A stretch of DNA of 13,629 nt from Candidatus Aminicenantes bacterium UBA2190 (GTDB lineage Bacteria; Acidobacteriota; Aminicenantia; UBA2199): assembly GCA_002335385.1 (NCBI GenBank), contig DCVK01000003.1, positions 1 to 13,629 on the forward strand. The letters run 5' to 3'. The notes under the pieces were generated by a model. It ran no database searches. It was not told the origin of the DNA and saw only the letters and a program-made list of their open reading frames with translations. Below, in pieces: positions 1 through 6,848 of the stretch. How positions within the stretch are numbered: the stretch's first letter is position 1; the number at the start of each line of letters is the position of its first letter. The translations under genes and the position numbers were made by a program.

Positions 1-2
1 TC

Positions 3-722
3 GGCGGCACCAACGGCCTCAATTACTTTTTCCCGCAGGACATCCTGGACAACACGTTCGTCCCCCCGGTCCGGATCACCTCGTTCAAGGTGCTGAACAG
101 GGAAGTCAAGCTGGACAAGCCGATCTGGGAGACCGACGAGATCGTCCTCTATCCCAAGGACTACCTGTTTTCCCTGGAATTCGCCGCCCTGGACTACGCG
201 GCGCCCATGAAGAACCGCTACGCCTACATGCTGGAGGGGCTGACCGACGACTGGATCGAGACCGACGCCCGCCATCGCTCCGTCTCCTTCTCCACCCTGT
301 CGCCGGGCCGCTACGTCCTGCGCGTGCGCGGCTCCAGCAGCGACGGCCAGTGGAGCGACCAGGAGGCGCGGCTGGTCATCCATGTCCGCGGCCCCTGGTG
401 GAAGTCGTGGTGGTTCCTGTCGCTGCTGGCGCTCGCGACCGGCCTGCTGGCTTTCGAATGGAACCGCACCCACCTCCGCCGCCTGGCGGCCAAGGTGCAG
501 ACCGCGGAGGCCATGGAGCAGCTGTTCGACCGCTGCACCATTTCACCGCGCGAGCGCGAGATCGCGCTGCTGATGCTCAAGGGGCTGAGCAACAAGGAGA
601 TCGGCGAGAAGCTGTTCATCGAACTGAGCACGGTCAAGATCCACGTTCACCATGTCCTGAAAAAGCTGGGCGTCGGCAACCGCACCCAGCTGGTGCGGCT
701 GTTTCAGAATTTAAAGACCTGA
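3..722 (+). CDS. Membrane-anchored LuxR-type regulator with propeller/Y_Y_Y sensor end (5' truncated)
   Basis: The frame is open from the window edge, so the gene begins upstream; 239 residues are visible. They start with a GGTNGLNYF motif and a PPVRITSFKVLN stretch, typical of the last blade of a two-component-regulator-propeller sensor. A Y_Y_Y-type beta-sandwich follows (about residues 45-130), with its conserved LEGLDDW-like segment. One transmembrane helix rich in Trp and Leu lies at about 132-152, then a short linker, then a LuxR/GerE helix-turn-helix at about 180-234 (ISPREREIALLMLKGLSNKEI, then STVKIHVHHVLKKLGV). No histidine kinase or receiver domain lies between membrane and HTH, so it probably senses outside the cytoplasmic membrane and acts on DNA directly. 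An internal GTG at 90 is not the real start. It converges on the formate operon and its target is unknown. Family assignment is confident; the ligand is not inferable. Confidence 0.88.
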   Translation, partial: GGTNGLNYFFPQDILDNTFVPPVRITSFKVLNREVKLDKPIWETDEIVLYPKDYLFSLEFAALDYAAPMKNRYAYMLEGLTDDWIETDARHRSVSFSTLSPGRYVLRVRGSSSDGQWSDQEARLVIHVRGPWWKSWWFLSLLALATGLLAFEWNRTHLRRLAAKVQTAEAMEQLFDRCTISPREREIALLMLKGLSNKEIGEKLFIELSTVKIHVHHVLKKLGVGNRTQLVRLFQNLKT

Positions 723-831
723 AGCACCAGTGTCAGTGTCAGCCGGACCAATACAAAGACAAGTGTTCGTGTTAACAGGAAATGAAAGCAATCGGTTTAC
801 GGTTGACGGCCAGAGAGCAATAAGAAGACTT

Positions 832-978
832 AAATTCCAAATCCCAAATTCCAAATAACAAACAATATCTAAATTCCAAATTCCAATTTCCAAAACGAAA
901 GCACCTTGCAGGGAATTTTCTTCGTTTTGGTCATTGGGTAATTGGAATTTGGAATTTGGTGCTTGGGATTTGGAATTT
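832..978. repeat. Large inverted repeat built from degenerate heptamers (AAATTCC family)
   Basis: The left arm (832-898) is a run of 7-nt units close to AAATTCC, with one 4-nt phase break at 867-870. The right arm (921-978) is made of complementary units close to GGAATTT. Three blocks pair perfectly in inverted order: 832-847 with 963-978 (16 bp), 871-887 with 941-957 (17 bp), and 890-899 with 921-930 (10 bp). The loop is about 900-920. A related, less regular copy lies at 13522-13608. Confidence 0.85.
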
Positions 979-1032
979 GAGTCCTATTAATACCTTTATT
1001 TTTTCTTGCGCCGACCGCTATATCTTCTTCGC

Positions 1033-1067
1033 TCATGCCTTATGCCTCATGCCCTGCGCCTTACGCC
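1033..1067. repeat. Degenerate heptamer tandem array (YYAYGCC-like), 5 units
   Basis: Five consecutive 7-nt units are in perfect phase: TCATGCC at 1033, TTATGCC at 1040, TCATGCC at 1047, CTGCGCC at 1054 and TTACGCC at 1061. The array is non-coding, inside the convergent spacer. Its unit differs from those of neighbouring arrays but has the same 7-nt period. Confidence 0.75.
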
Positions 1068-1083
1068 GAGTTCCGTCATTCCT

Positions 1084-1111
1084 CGTCACGCGCTACTCGT
1101 TACGCGTCACC
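1084..1111. repeat. Degenerate heptamer tandem array (CGTCACG-like), 4 units
   Basis: Four 7-nt units are in phase: CGTCACG at 1084, CGCTACT at 1091, CGTTACG at 1098 and CGTCACC at 1105. The reverse complement of this unit (CGTGACG/CGTAACG) forms the array at 13481-13508 at the other end of the window. Confidence 0.75.
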
Positions 1112-1125
1112 AATAATTCTTCCTT

Positions 1126-1159
1126 AAAAAAAAGGGCCGGTCCTCGCGGACACGGCCCT
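1126..1159 (-). terminator. Intrinsic terminator of the formate dehydrogenase operon
   Basis: On the minus strand, starting 18 bases after the focA stop, a GC-rich hairpin is followed directly by eight T residues (A run at 1126-1133 on the plus strand). Bases 1134-1143 pair with 1148-1151 and 1153-1158, giving a 10-bp stem with one bulge at 1152 and a 4-nt loop at 1144-1147. On the plus strand no T tract follows, so it should work only for the operon. Confidence 0.9.
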
Positions 1160-1177
1160 GGATGTTGCGAAAAAGAA

Positions 1178-2035
1178 CTAGGCGACCTTCTTGGGCTTGC
1201 GGATGTAGGCGAACCAGTACAGCGTGGCGACGAAGAAGCCGCCGCCGACGATGTTGCCCAGCGTGACCGGGATCAGGTTCTTGACGGCGAAGCCGTACCA
1301 GCTGACATTGGCCAGCTTGTCCGGCGAGAGGCCGGCGGCACTGGCGGCGGCTACGACTTCGTTCACCCCTTTGAGCATGATGCCAATGGGGATGATGTAC
1401 ATGTTGGCGATGCTGTGCTCGAAGCCCGAGGCGATGAAAGCCATGATCGGGAAGAAGATGGCCCAGATCTTGCCGATGGTGTTGCGTGAGGTCAGCGCCA
1501 TCCAGACGGCCAGGCAGACCAGCCAGTTGCAGAGGATGCCGCGGAAGAAGGCGGGCCCGAAGTCGAGGCTGGCTTTGGCAGCGGCGGTCTTCAGCGCCGA
1601 GACGCCCACGGCCACATTGCCGCCTTCCAGCAGCCCGCTGCCGAACATGATATAAACCATCAGCATCGAACCAATGAAGTTGGCCACGTAAACGATCGAC
1701 CAGTTGTACAGCAGGCCGCTGAACTTGGCCTTGCCGTCCAGCACCGACATGGTGATCATGGTGTTGCCGGTGAACAATTCGGCGCCGGCGATAACGACCA
1801 GCATCAGGCCGACGGAAAAGACCGCACCCTTGATGAAGGCGGCCAGGCCGGCGCCGACGAAGGTCGCCGCGTCATGCCCGACCATGTTCGAAAGCTCGCC
1901 GCCGAAGCCGATGTAAGCGCCGGCCAGGATGCCCAGCACCAGCAGCTTGAACCAGCTGTTGGTGGTTTTCTTAACGCAGATGGTCTCGTTCAGGTCCGCG
2001 GCCACCATGGCCGGACCCTTGCAGTCGTACTCCAT
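1178..2035 (-). CDS. focA: Formate/nitrite transporter family channel (FocA/FdhC type)
   Basis: A 285-aa polytopic inner-membrane protein of the usual FNT length. It should move formate (possibly with a proton) across the cytoplasmic membrane. Both family signatures are visible: VIAGAELFTG (about residues 81-90) and GILCNWLVCLAVW (about 166-178). The pore histidine motif GFEHSIANMY carries His207, equivalent to the gating His209 of E. coli FocA, and Thr89 corresponds to its Thr91. Six hydrophobic segments fit the fold. A strong GAGGAGG site sits 4 bases before the ATG. It is the last gene of the operon, 15 bases after the formate dehydrogenase stop, and a terminator follows. That position argues for formate rather than nitrite as the substrate. 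The direction of transport, uptake or export, cannot be read from the sequence. Confidence 0.95.
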   Translation of the reverse strand: MEYDCKGPAMVAADLNETICVKKTTNSWFKLLVLGILAGAYIGFGGELSNMVGHDAATFVGAGLAAFIKGAVFSVGLMLVVIAGAELFTGNTMITMSVLDGKAKFSGLLYNWSIVYVANFIGSMLMVYIMFGSGLLEGGNVAVGVSALKTAAAKASLDFGPAFFRGILCNWLVCLAVWMALTSRNTIGKIWAIFFPIMAFIASGFEHSIANMYIIPIGIMLKGVNEVVAAASAAGLSPDKLANVSWYGFAVKNLIPVTLGNIVGGGFFVATLYWFAYIRKPKKVA

Positions 2036-2050
2036 TGTTCCTCCTCTTTT

Positions 2051-4774
2051 TTATGAAATTATTTTTTCTATCTGGCAGGCCGCCACTTTGAACTCGGGGA
2101 TCTTGGCGATGGGGTCGAGGGCGTCGTTGGTCAGCATGTTGGCCGCGGCCTCGGCGAAGTGGAAGGTGATGAACACCGAGCCCTCGTCGACGCGGTCGCT
2201 TTCGCGCGCCTCGATGACGATCGAGCCGCGCCGCGACGAGACCTTGACTTTTTCACCGCTGACGATGCCCAGCTTCTTCATGTCCAGCGCATGCATCTCC
2301 ATGAAGGGGCCGGGGACGTACTGCGGCAGGGCCTCGGTGCGCCGGCTCATGCTGCCGGTGTGGTAGTGATAGAGCAGGCGGCCGGTGGACAGCAGGAAGG
2401 GATACTTGGCGTCGGGCCATTCCGCGGGCGGGATGTAGTCGATGGCGAAGAACTTGCCCAGGCCGCGGGTGAACTTGTCGCGGTGCAGGAACTTCGTCCC
2501 CGGGTGCTCGGGGTTGGGGCAGGGCCACTGCAGCTTTTCGCCGCGCATGAGGCGCTCGAAAGTGATGCCGGCGTACTGCGGCACCATCTTGTTGACCTCG
2601 TCGATGATGTCCTTGATGGACTGGTATTCCATCTTGTAGCCCATGCGCGTACTGACGTCGCGGATGACCTCCCAATCGATGCGGGCTTCGCCGGGAGCCG
2701 GGACGGCCTTTTCCACCCACAGCGAGCGGCGCTCGGTATTGGTGAAGGTCCCCTGCTTCTCGGCGAAAGAGGCCACCGGCAGCACCACGTCGGCCAGCTC
2801 GGCGGTCTCGGTCAGGAAGATGTCCTGCACCACAAGGAAATCCAGATTTTCCAGGGCCTGCTTGACATGGCCGAGGTCGGGGTCTGAGATCATGGGGTTC
2901 TCGCCCATGATGTACAGCCCCTTGATCTTGCCCGCGGTGGCCTGGTGCATGATCTCGACGATGGTCAGGCCGACCTTGTCATCGAGCTTGACGTTCCAGG
3001 CCTTCTCGAACTTCTCGCGCAGGGCGGCATCGGTCACCGCCTGGTAGCCGGGGAACACGTTGGGCAGGGCGCCCATGTCGCACGAACCCTGCACGTTGTT
3101 CTGGCCGCGCAGCGGGTTGACGCCGGCCGATTCCTTGCCCAGGTTGCCGGTGAGCATGGCCAGGTTGGCAATGGACATGACGTTGTCGGTGCCGGTGGTG
3201 TGCTGGGTGATGCCCATCGAATAGACGATGGAAGCGCACTTGGCGCCGGCGTAGAGGCGGGCGGCCTGGCGCAACTGCTCGGCGGGGATGCCGGTGATCT
3301 TCTCCACCTTGTCGGGGCTATAGGCGGAAACGACCTTCTTGAAGGCCTCGAAATCCTCGGTGCGGGTCTTGACGAACTCCTCGGCGAGCAGATTCTCCTG
3401 GATGATGATGTTCATCAAGCCGTTGGCCCAGGCCACGTCGCTGCCGTTCTTCTGGCGCAGCCACAGGCCGCCGTACTTCTCGGTATATTTGACCAGGTCG
3501 ATTTTGCGCGGGTCGATGACGATCAGCTTGGCGCCGTGGAAGAGGACGGCCTTCTTGATGCGCGTGGCGATGACCGGGTGGGTTTCGGTGGTGTTGGAGC
3601 CGGTGACCAGGATGACTTCGGCCTGCTCCAGTTCCGCGATGGAGTTGGTCATGGCGCCGGAGCCGAATGAGCGGGCCAGGCCGGCGACGGTGGAGGCGTG
3701 GCACAGGCGGGCGCAATGGTCGACGTTGTTGGAGCCGAAGGCGGTGCGCACGAACTTCTGGAAGACGAAATTCTCTTCGTTGGTGCACTTGGCCGAAGAG
3801 AGCCCGGCCAGGGCGGCGGGGCCGTGCTCTTTCTTGATGGCGCCGAGTTTTTCGGCCACCAGGTCGAGAGCCTCGTCCCAGGTGCTTTCCACCAGCTTGC
3901 CGTGCTTGCGCACCAGGGGCTTGGTCAGGCGGTCGGGACGCTGGACGAAATCGAGGCCGAAGCGCCCCTTGACGCAGGCGGCGCCGAAGTTGGGCACGGA
4001 ATCGGCCCCTTTCACCTTGGCGATCTTGTCGTTCTTGATCCAGAGCTCGAGTTGGCAGCCGACGCCGCAGTAGGGGCAGGTCGTGACCACCTTGCGCTCG
4101 ACGTCCTTCTTCTTGATGCGGCCGCCATAAAGCGGCTTTTCCATCAGGGCGCCGACCGGGCAGGCCTGGACGCATTCGCCGCAGCCGTCGCATTCCGAAC
4201 CCGACCACTCGCCGGTGCCGGCCACGACGTGGCTGTGAATACCGCGCTGGGCCATGCTCAGCACGCCCTTGCCCTGGATCTCGGTGCAGGCCTTGACGCA
4301 GCGTTCGCACTTGATGCACTTCGAGGAATCATAGAACAGGACCGGCGCCGTGCTGTCGGGGGCCTGGGGGATCTCCTGCCAGACCGGGGCGAACGTGCGC
4401 TTGGGCGTGTCCAGGCCGTAGCGGAAGGCCAGGTCCTGGATGCCGCAGTCGCCGTCGCGCTCGCAGGTGATGCAGTCGTCGTTATGCTCGGAGAGGAGCA
4501 CGTCGGCCAGCATCTTGCGCGTCTCCTCCAGCTGCTGGTCGAAGGCGGTCACGTTCATCCCCGCTTCCACCTTGACCAGGCAGGAGGCGACCATGCCGGG
4601 GCGCCCTTCTATCTTGACCATGCACAGCCGGCAGTCGCCGGTGGGGGTGATCTTCTCATAAAAGCACAGGCCGGGGATGTCAAAACCGTTGTCCCTGGCC
4701 ACCTTGAGCAGGTTGTCGCCCTTGGCCGCCTGGATCTCCTTTCCATCGATGCGAATCGTTACCATTTCCGACAT
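2051..4774 (-). CDS. fdhA: Cytoplasmic formate dehydrogenase catalytic subunit, Cys-type, with NuoG-like N-terminus (FdsA/FdhA)
   Basis: A 907-aa Mo/W-bis-pyranopterin enzyme subunit interconverting formate and CO2. Iron-sulfur sites in order: plant-type [2Fe-2S] (C37, C48, C51, C65); NuoG-type His-Cys3 cluster (H97, C101, C104, C110); two ferredoxin [4Fe-4S] sites (C153-C163 and C195-C205); and the molybdopterin-domain [4Fe-4S] (C233, C236, C240, C267). The active-site motif NNVDHCARLCHAST places Cys358 where E. coli FdhF has selenocysteine, followed by His359. Arg556 in the LRGQNNVQGSCDMG motif matches FdhF Arg333. A molybdopterin dinucleotide-binding domain ends the protein (about 790-905). 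No Tat signal is present, so it is cytoplasmic. The ribosome site AAGGAGG overlaps the stop of the preceding nuoF-like gene, 10 bases upstream. This layout fits an NAD-linked FdsABG-type complex. NADP or ferredoxin coupling is possible but inferred. Confidence 0.95.
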   Translation of the reverse strand: MSEMVTIRIDGKEIQAAKGDNLLKVARDNGFDIPGLCFYEKITPTGDCRLCMVKIEGRPGMVASCLVKVEAGMNVTAFDQQLEETRKMLADVLLSEHNDDCITCERDGDCGIQDLAFRYGLDTPKRTFAPVWQEIPQAPDSTAPVLFYDSSKCIKCERCVKACTEIQGKGVLSMAQRGIHSHVVAGTGEWSGSECDGCGECVQACPVGALMEKPLYGGRIKKKDVERKVVTTCPYCGVGCQLELWIKNDKIAKVKGADSVPNFGAACVKGRFGLDFVQRPDRLTKPLVRKHGKLVESTWDEALDLVAEKLGAIKKEHGPAALAGLSSAKCTNEENFVFQKFVRTAFGSNNVDHCARLCHASTVAGLARSFGSGAMTNSIAELEQAEVILVTGSNTTETHPVIATRIKKAVLFHGAKLIVIDPRKIDLVKYTEKYGGLWLRQKNGSDVAWANGLMNIIIQENLLAEEFVKTRTEDFEAFKKVVSAYSPDKVEKITGIPAEQLRQAARLYAGAKCASIVYSMGITQHTTGTDNVMSIANLAMLTGNLGKESAGVNPLRGQNNVQGSCDMGALPNVFPGYQAVTDAALREKFEKAWNVKLDDKVGLTIVEIMHQATAGKIKGLYIMGENPMISDPDLGHVKQALENLDFLVVQDIFLTETAELADVVLPVASFAEKQGTFTNTERRSLWVEKAVPAPGEARIDWEVIRDVSTRMGYKMEYQSIKDIIDEVNKMVPQYAGITFERLMRGEKLQWPCPNPEHPGTKFLHRDKFTRGLGKFFAIDYIPPAEWPDAKYPFLLSTGRLLYHYHTGSMSRRTEALPQYVPGPFMEMHALDMKKLGIVSGEKVKVSSRRGSIVIEARESDRVDEGSVFITFHFAEAAANMLTNDALDPIAKIPEFKVAACQIEKIIS

Positions 4775-4784
4775 GGATGCCTCC

Positions 4785-6386
4785 TTATGATTTCACGGCC
4801 TGGCCGCCGGCCAGAGCAAATTCTTCCTTGAAATTTTCCAGCGCGCTCCTGACCGGCATGATCAGCGACTGTCCCAGCGGGCAGAGCGATGACTTGAACA
4901 TCGTTTCGGCCAGGCGCAGCATGGTCTCGGCATCGCCAGCCCGCCCATTACCCTGGCGGATGCGGTAGGCGATGTTCAGGATCTGCCGGGTACCGATGCG
5001 GCAGGGGGCGCACTGGCCGCAACTCTCGTGGGCGAAGAACTTGGCGATGGAGAAGAGCATGTCGGCGATCGATGTCCCCTCGTCCATCACCAGCACGGCG
5101 CCCGAGCCGAGCACCGCCTTGTTCTCCTTCAGGCTCTCAAAGTCCATCCTCACGTCCAGCAGCTTCTCCGACAGGAAGACGCCGGCAGCGCCGCCGAGCA
5201 ATGCGGCCTTGAACTTCTTGCCGCCGCGGATGCCGCCGCCGTAGCCGAAGATGATCTCCCTGAGCGGTGTGCCCATGTCGGTCTCGACCAGCCCCGGGTA
5301 CTCGACGTGGCCAAGGATGGTGAACACCTTGGTGCCCGGGCACTTGTCGGTGCCGATCCTGCGGAACCACTCGGCGCCGTTGGCGATGATGGCCGGCACG
5401 TTGGCCAGCGTTTCGACGTTGTTCACCGCCGTCGGCTTCTGCCACAGGCCGTGCGTCACCGGGTAGGGCGGCTTGACGCGCGGGTTGCCGCGCTTGCCTT
5501 CCAGGGACTCGATCAGCGCCGTCTCCTCGCCGCAGACGTAGGCGCCAGCCCCCTTCTTGATCTCCAGCTCGAATGAGAAACCGCTCTCCAGGATGTTCTT
5601 TCCCAGCAGGCCGTATTCGTTCGCCTGGGCGATGGCCTTGCCCAGCCGCTCGATGGAGAGCTGGTATTCGCCGCGGATATAGACGAAGCCCCGGCTGGCG
5701 CCGATGGCATAGCCGGCGATGGTCATGGCCTCGATCAGCTTGTGCGGGTCACCCTCGAGGATCAGCCGGTCCTTGAAGGTGCCCGGCTCGCCCTCGTCGG
5801 CGTTGCAGATGACATACTTGTCTTCGCCGGCCGCCTTGCGCGTGAATTCCCACTTCATGCCGGTCGGGAAACCCGCGCCGCCGCGGCCGCGCAGCCCCGA
5901 CTTCTTGATCTCCTCGATCACGGCCTCGGGGGAGCTCTTTTCCGTGAAAATCCTTTCCAGGGCCTTGTAGCCGCCGGTGGCCAGGACCTCGTTGATGTTC
6001 TCGGGATCGACCGTCCAGGCCTTGTCCAGAACGATGCGGCGTTGCTCGCGCGTCAGCCCCACCCTGGCGCCCGCCGTTCCCGCGGCCATGGCCGCGACCG
6101 GGGCATGCTCCAGCCCGGCGACCACCCGCCCCTTGAGCAGGTGCTCGTCGATGATGCGCGGGATGTCGTCCTCGTGGATGTTGAAATAAACCATGCGGTC
6201 GGGATAGACGGCCAGGATCACTCCCCTGCCGACGATGCCGACGCTGCCGCTCTCCAGGACCTTGACCTCGCCCTGCAACTTCCGCGCCTGCAGTTCCTTC
6301 TCCAGCCGGCGCTTGACCTCGAAGACCCCGGCCTGGGCCGTTCCCTCGTCGACCGGCAGCAGGACATGGGTGCGAAAGACGCTCAT
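4785..6386 (-). CDS. NuoF-like FMN/[4Fe-4S] diaphorase subunit of formate dehydrogenase (FdsB type), cysteine-free N-terminal domain
   Basis: A 533-aa NADH-binding flavoprotein. The frame stays open upstream to 6809, but the real start is the ATG at 6386, which overlaps the nuoE-like stop as ATGA. Residues 1-90 have a thioredoxin-like [2Fe-2S] fold pattern (VYPDRMVYFNI, then EHLLKGR), yet the four usual cysteines are missing: the Cys-x3-Cys spot reads SVGIV. Next come the FMN glycine-rich loop GRGGAGFPTG (167-176), CNADEGEPGTFKDR (194-207), the nucleotide segment GAGAYVCGEETAL (279-291), and the N3 [4Fe-4S] ligands C456, C459, C462 and C502. It stops after this domain, with no extra ferredoxin domain. 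Its neighbours NuoE2 and FdhA match an FdsG-FdsB-FdsA trio, so it likely passes electrons between the formate dehydrogenase and NAD(H). Confidence 0.92.
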   Translation of the reverse strand: MSVFRTHVLLPVDEGTAQAGVFEVKRRLEKELQARKLQGEVKVLESGSVGIVGRGVILAVYPDRMVYFNIHEDDIPRIIDEHLLKGRVVAGLEHAPVAAMAAGTAGARVGLTREQRRIVLDKAWTVDPENINEVLATGGYKALERIFTEKSSPEAVIEEIKKSGLRGRGGAGFPTGMKWEFTRKAAGEDKYVICNADEGEPGTFKDRLILEGDPHKLIEAMTIAGYAIGASRGFVYIRGEYQLSIERLGKAIAQANEYGLLGKNILESGFSFELEIKKGAGAYVCGEETALIESLEGKRGNPRVKPPYPVTHGLWQKPTAVNNVETLANVPAIIANGAEWFRRIGTDKCPGTKVFTILGHVEYPGLVETDMGTPLREIIFGYGGGIRGGKKFKAALLGGAAGVFLSEKLLDVRMDFESLKENKAVLGSGAVLVMDEGTSIADMLFSIAKFFAHESCGQCAPCRIGTRQILNIAYRIRQGNGRAGDAETMLRLAETMFKSSLCPLGQSLIMPVRSALENFKEEFALAGGQAVKS

Positions 6387-6841
6387 TGGGCCCTCCTCAG
6401 ATCGGCGATGATCCCGGCGATGCGCTCTTTCGTCAGGTTGCCGTACACGCGGTCGTTGACCATCATGGCCGGCGCCACGCCGCACACCCCGAGGCAGGAG
6501 GTCATCTCCAGGGTAAAGAGCTTGTCGGGGGTGGTCTCGCCGAAACCGACGCCCAGCAGCCGCATCAGCTCGCGCGAGATGGTCGACGCGCCCAGCAGGT
6601 GGCAGGGAGGGGACTGGCAGATGCGGATGAGGTTCTTGCCCCGCGGCTTCAGGCTGTACATGGTGTAGAACGTGGCCACGCCGTACACGAAACTGTAGGC
6701 CAGCCCGAGGTAGTCGGCGACGGCGCGCAGGTCGGCGTCGCACAGGTAATGCTCGGGACTGGCGTCCTGCAGGTCGTGCAGGATGGCCAGCAGGTTGTCG
6801 GCCGAGCATGCGTATCGTTTGAGGATCTTTTCAGGCTTCAT
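6383..6841 (-). CDS. NuoE-like [2Fe-2S] subunit, second copy (FdsG type)
   Basis: A 152-aa thioredoxin-fold [2Fe-2S] subunit, the normal size for the NuoE/FdsG family. The cluster ligands C75, C80, C116 and C120 are intact (CQSPPC, then CLGVC), as is the GVATFYTMYSL segment typical of NuoE. It should partner the next gene, the 533-aa NuoF-like subunit, and pass electrons between FMN and the iron-sulfur chain. The start at 6841 lies 7 bases after the stop of the large fusion gene, with a TGAGG site made from that stop codon. Its end overlaps the following start by 4 bases, which suggests translational coupling. It differs clearly from the first NuoE-like protein of the operon, so the two copies probably serve two different flavoprotein modules. 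Confidence 0.93.
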   Translation of the reverse strand: MKPEKILKRYACSADNLLAILHDLQDASPEHYLCDADLRAVADYLGLAYSFVYGVATFYTMYSLKPRGKNLIRICQSPPCHLLGASTISRELMRLLGVGFGETTPDKLFTLEMTSCLGVCGVAPAMMVNDRVYGNLTKERIAGIIADLRRAQ

Positions 6842-6848
6842 GCATACC

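Larger units (their letters stand above)
723..1125. other. Convergent non-coding spacer filled with short repeats
   Basis: About 400 bases lie between the stop of the LuxR-type gene and the terminator of the opposing operon. I see no credible gene. The spacer holds a doubled CAGTGT at 728-739, a large heptamer-built inverted repeat at 832-978, and two further heptamer arrays at 1033-1067 and 1084-1111. No intrinsic terminator for the LuxR gene is evident. Short open frames here fall inside the repeats and have no recognisable protein features. Confidence 0.7.

Noticed and set aside
832..1111. CRISPR array
   Set aside because: The repeats are 7 nt, degenerate and contiguous, with no spacers and no cas genes nearby.
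956..1489. Plus-strand open frame crossing the repeats and the 3' end of focA
   Set aside because: It begins in heptamer repeats, crosses the terminator and runs antisense to focA with no domain.
3698..4831. 377-codon plus-strand open frame opposite fdhA
   Set aside because: Same kind of complement artefact. It has no recognisable domain and covers the well-supported cluster-binding region of fdhA on the other strand.
6387..6809. N-terminal extension of the 533-aa NuoF-like protein
   Set aside because: It overlaps the intact nuoE-like gene in another frame and reads as Arg/Pro/Ala-rich noise. The ATG at 6386 gives a family-like start and an ATGA overlap.
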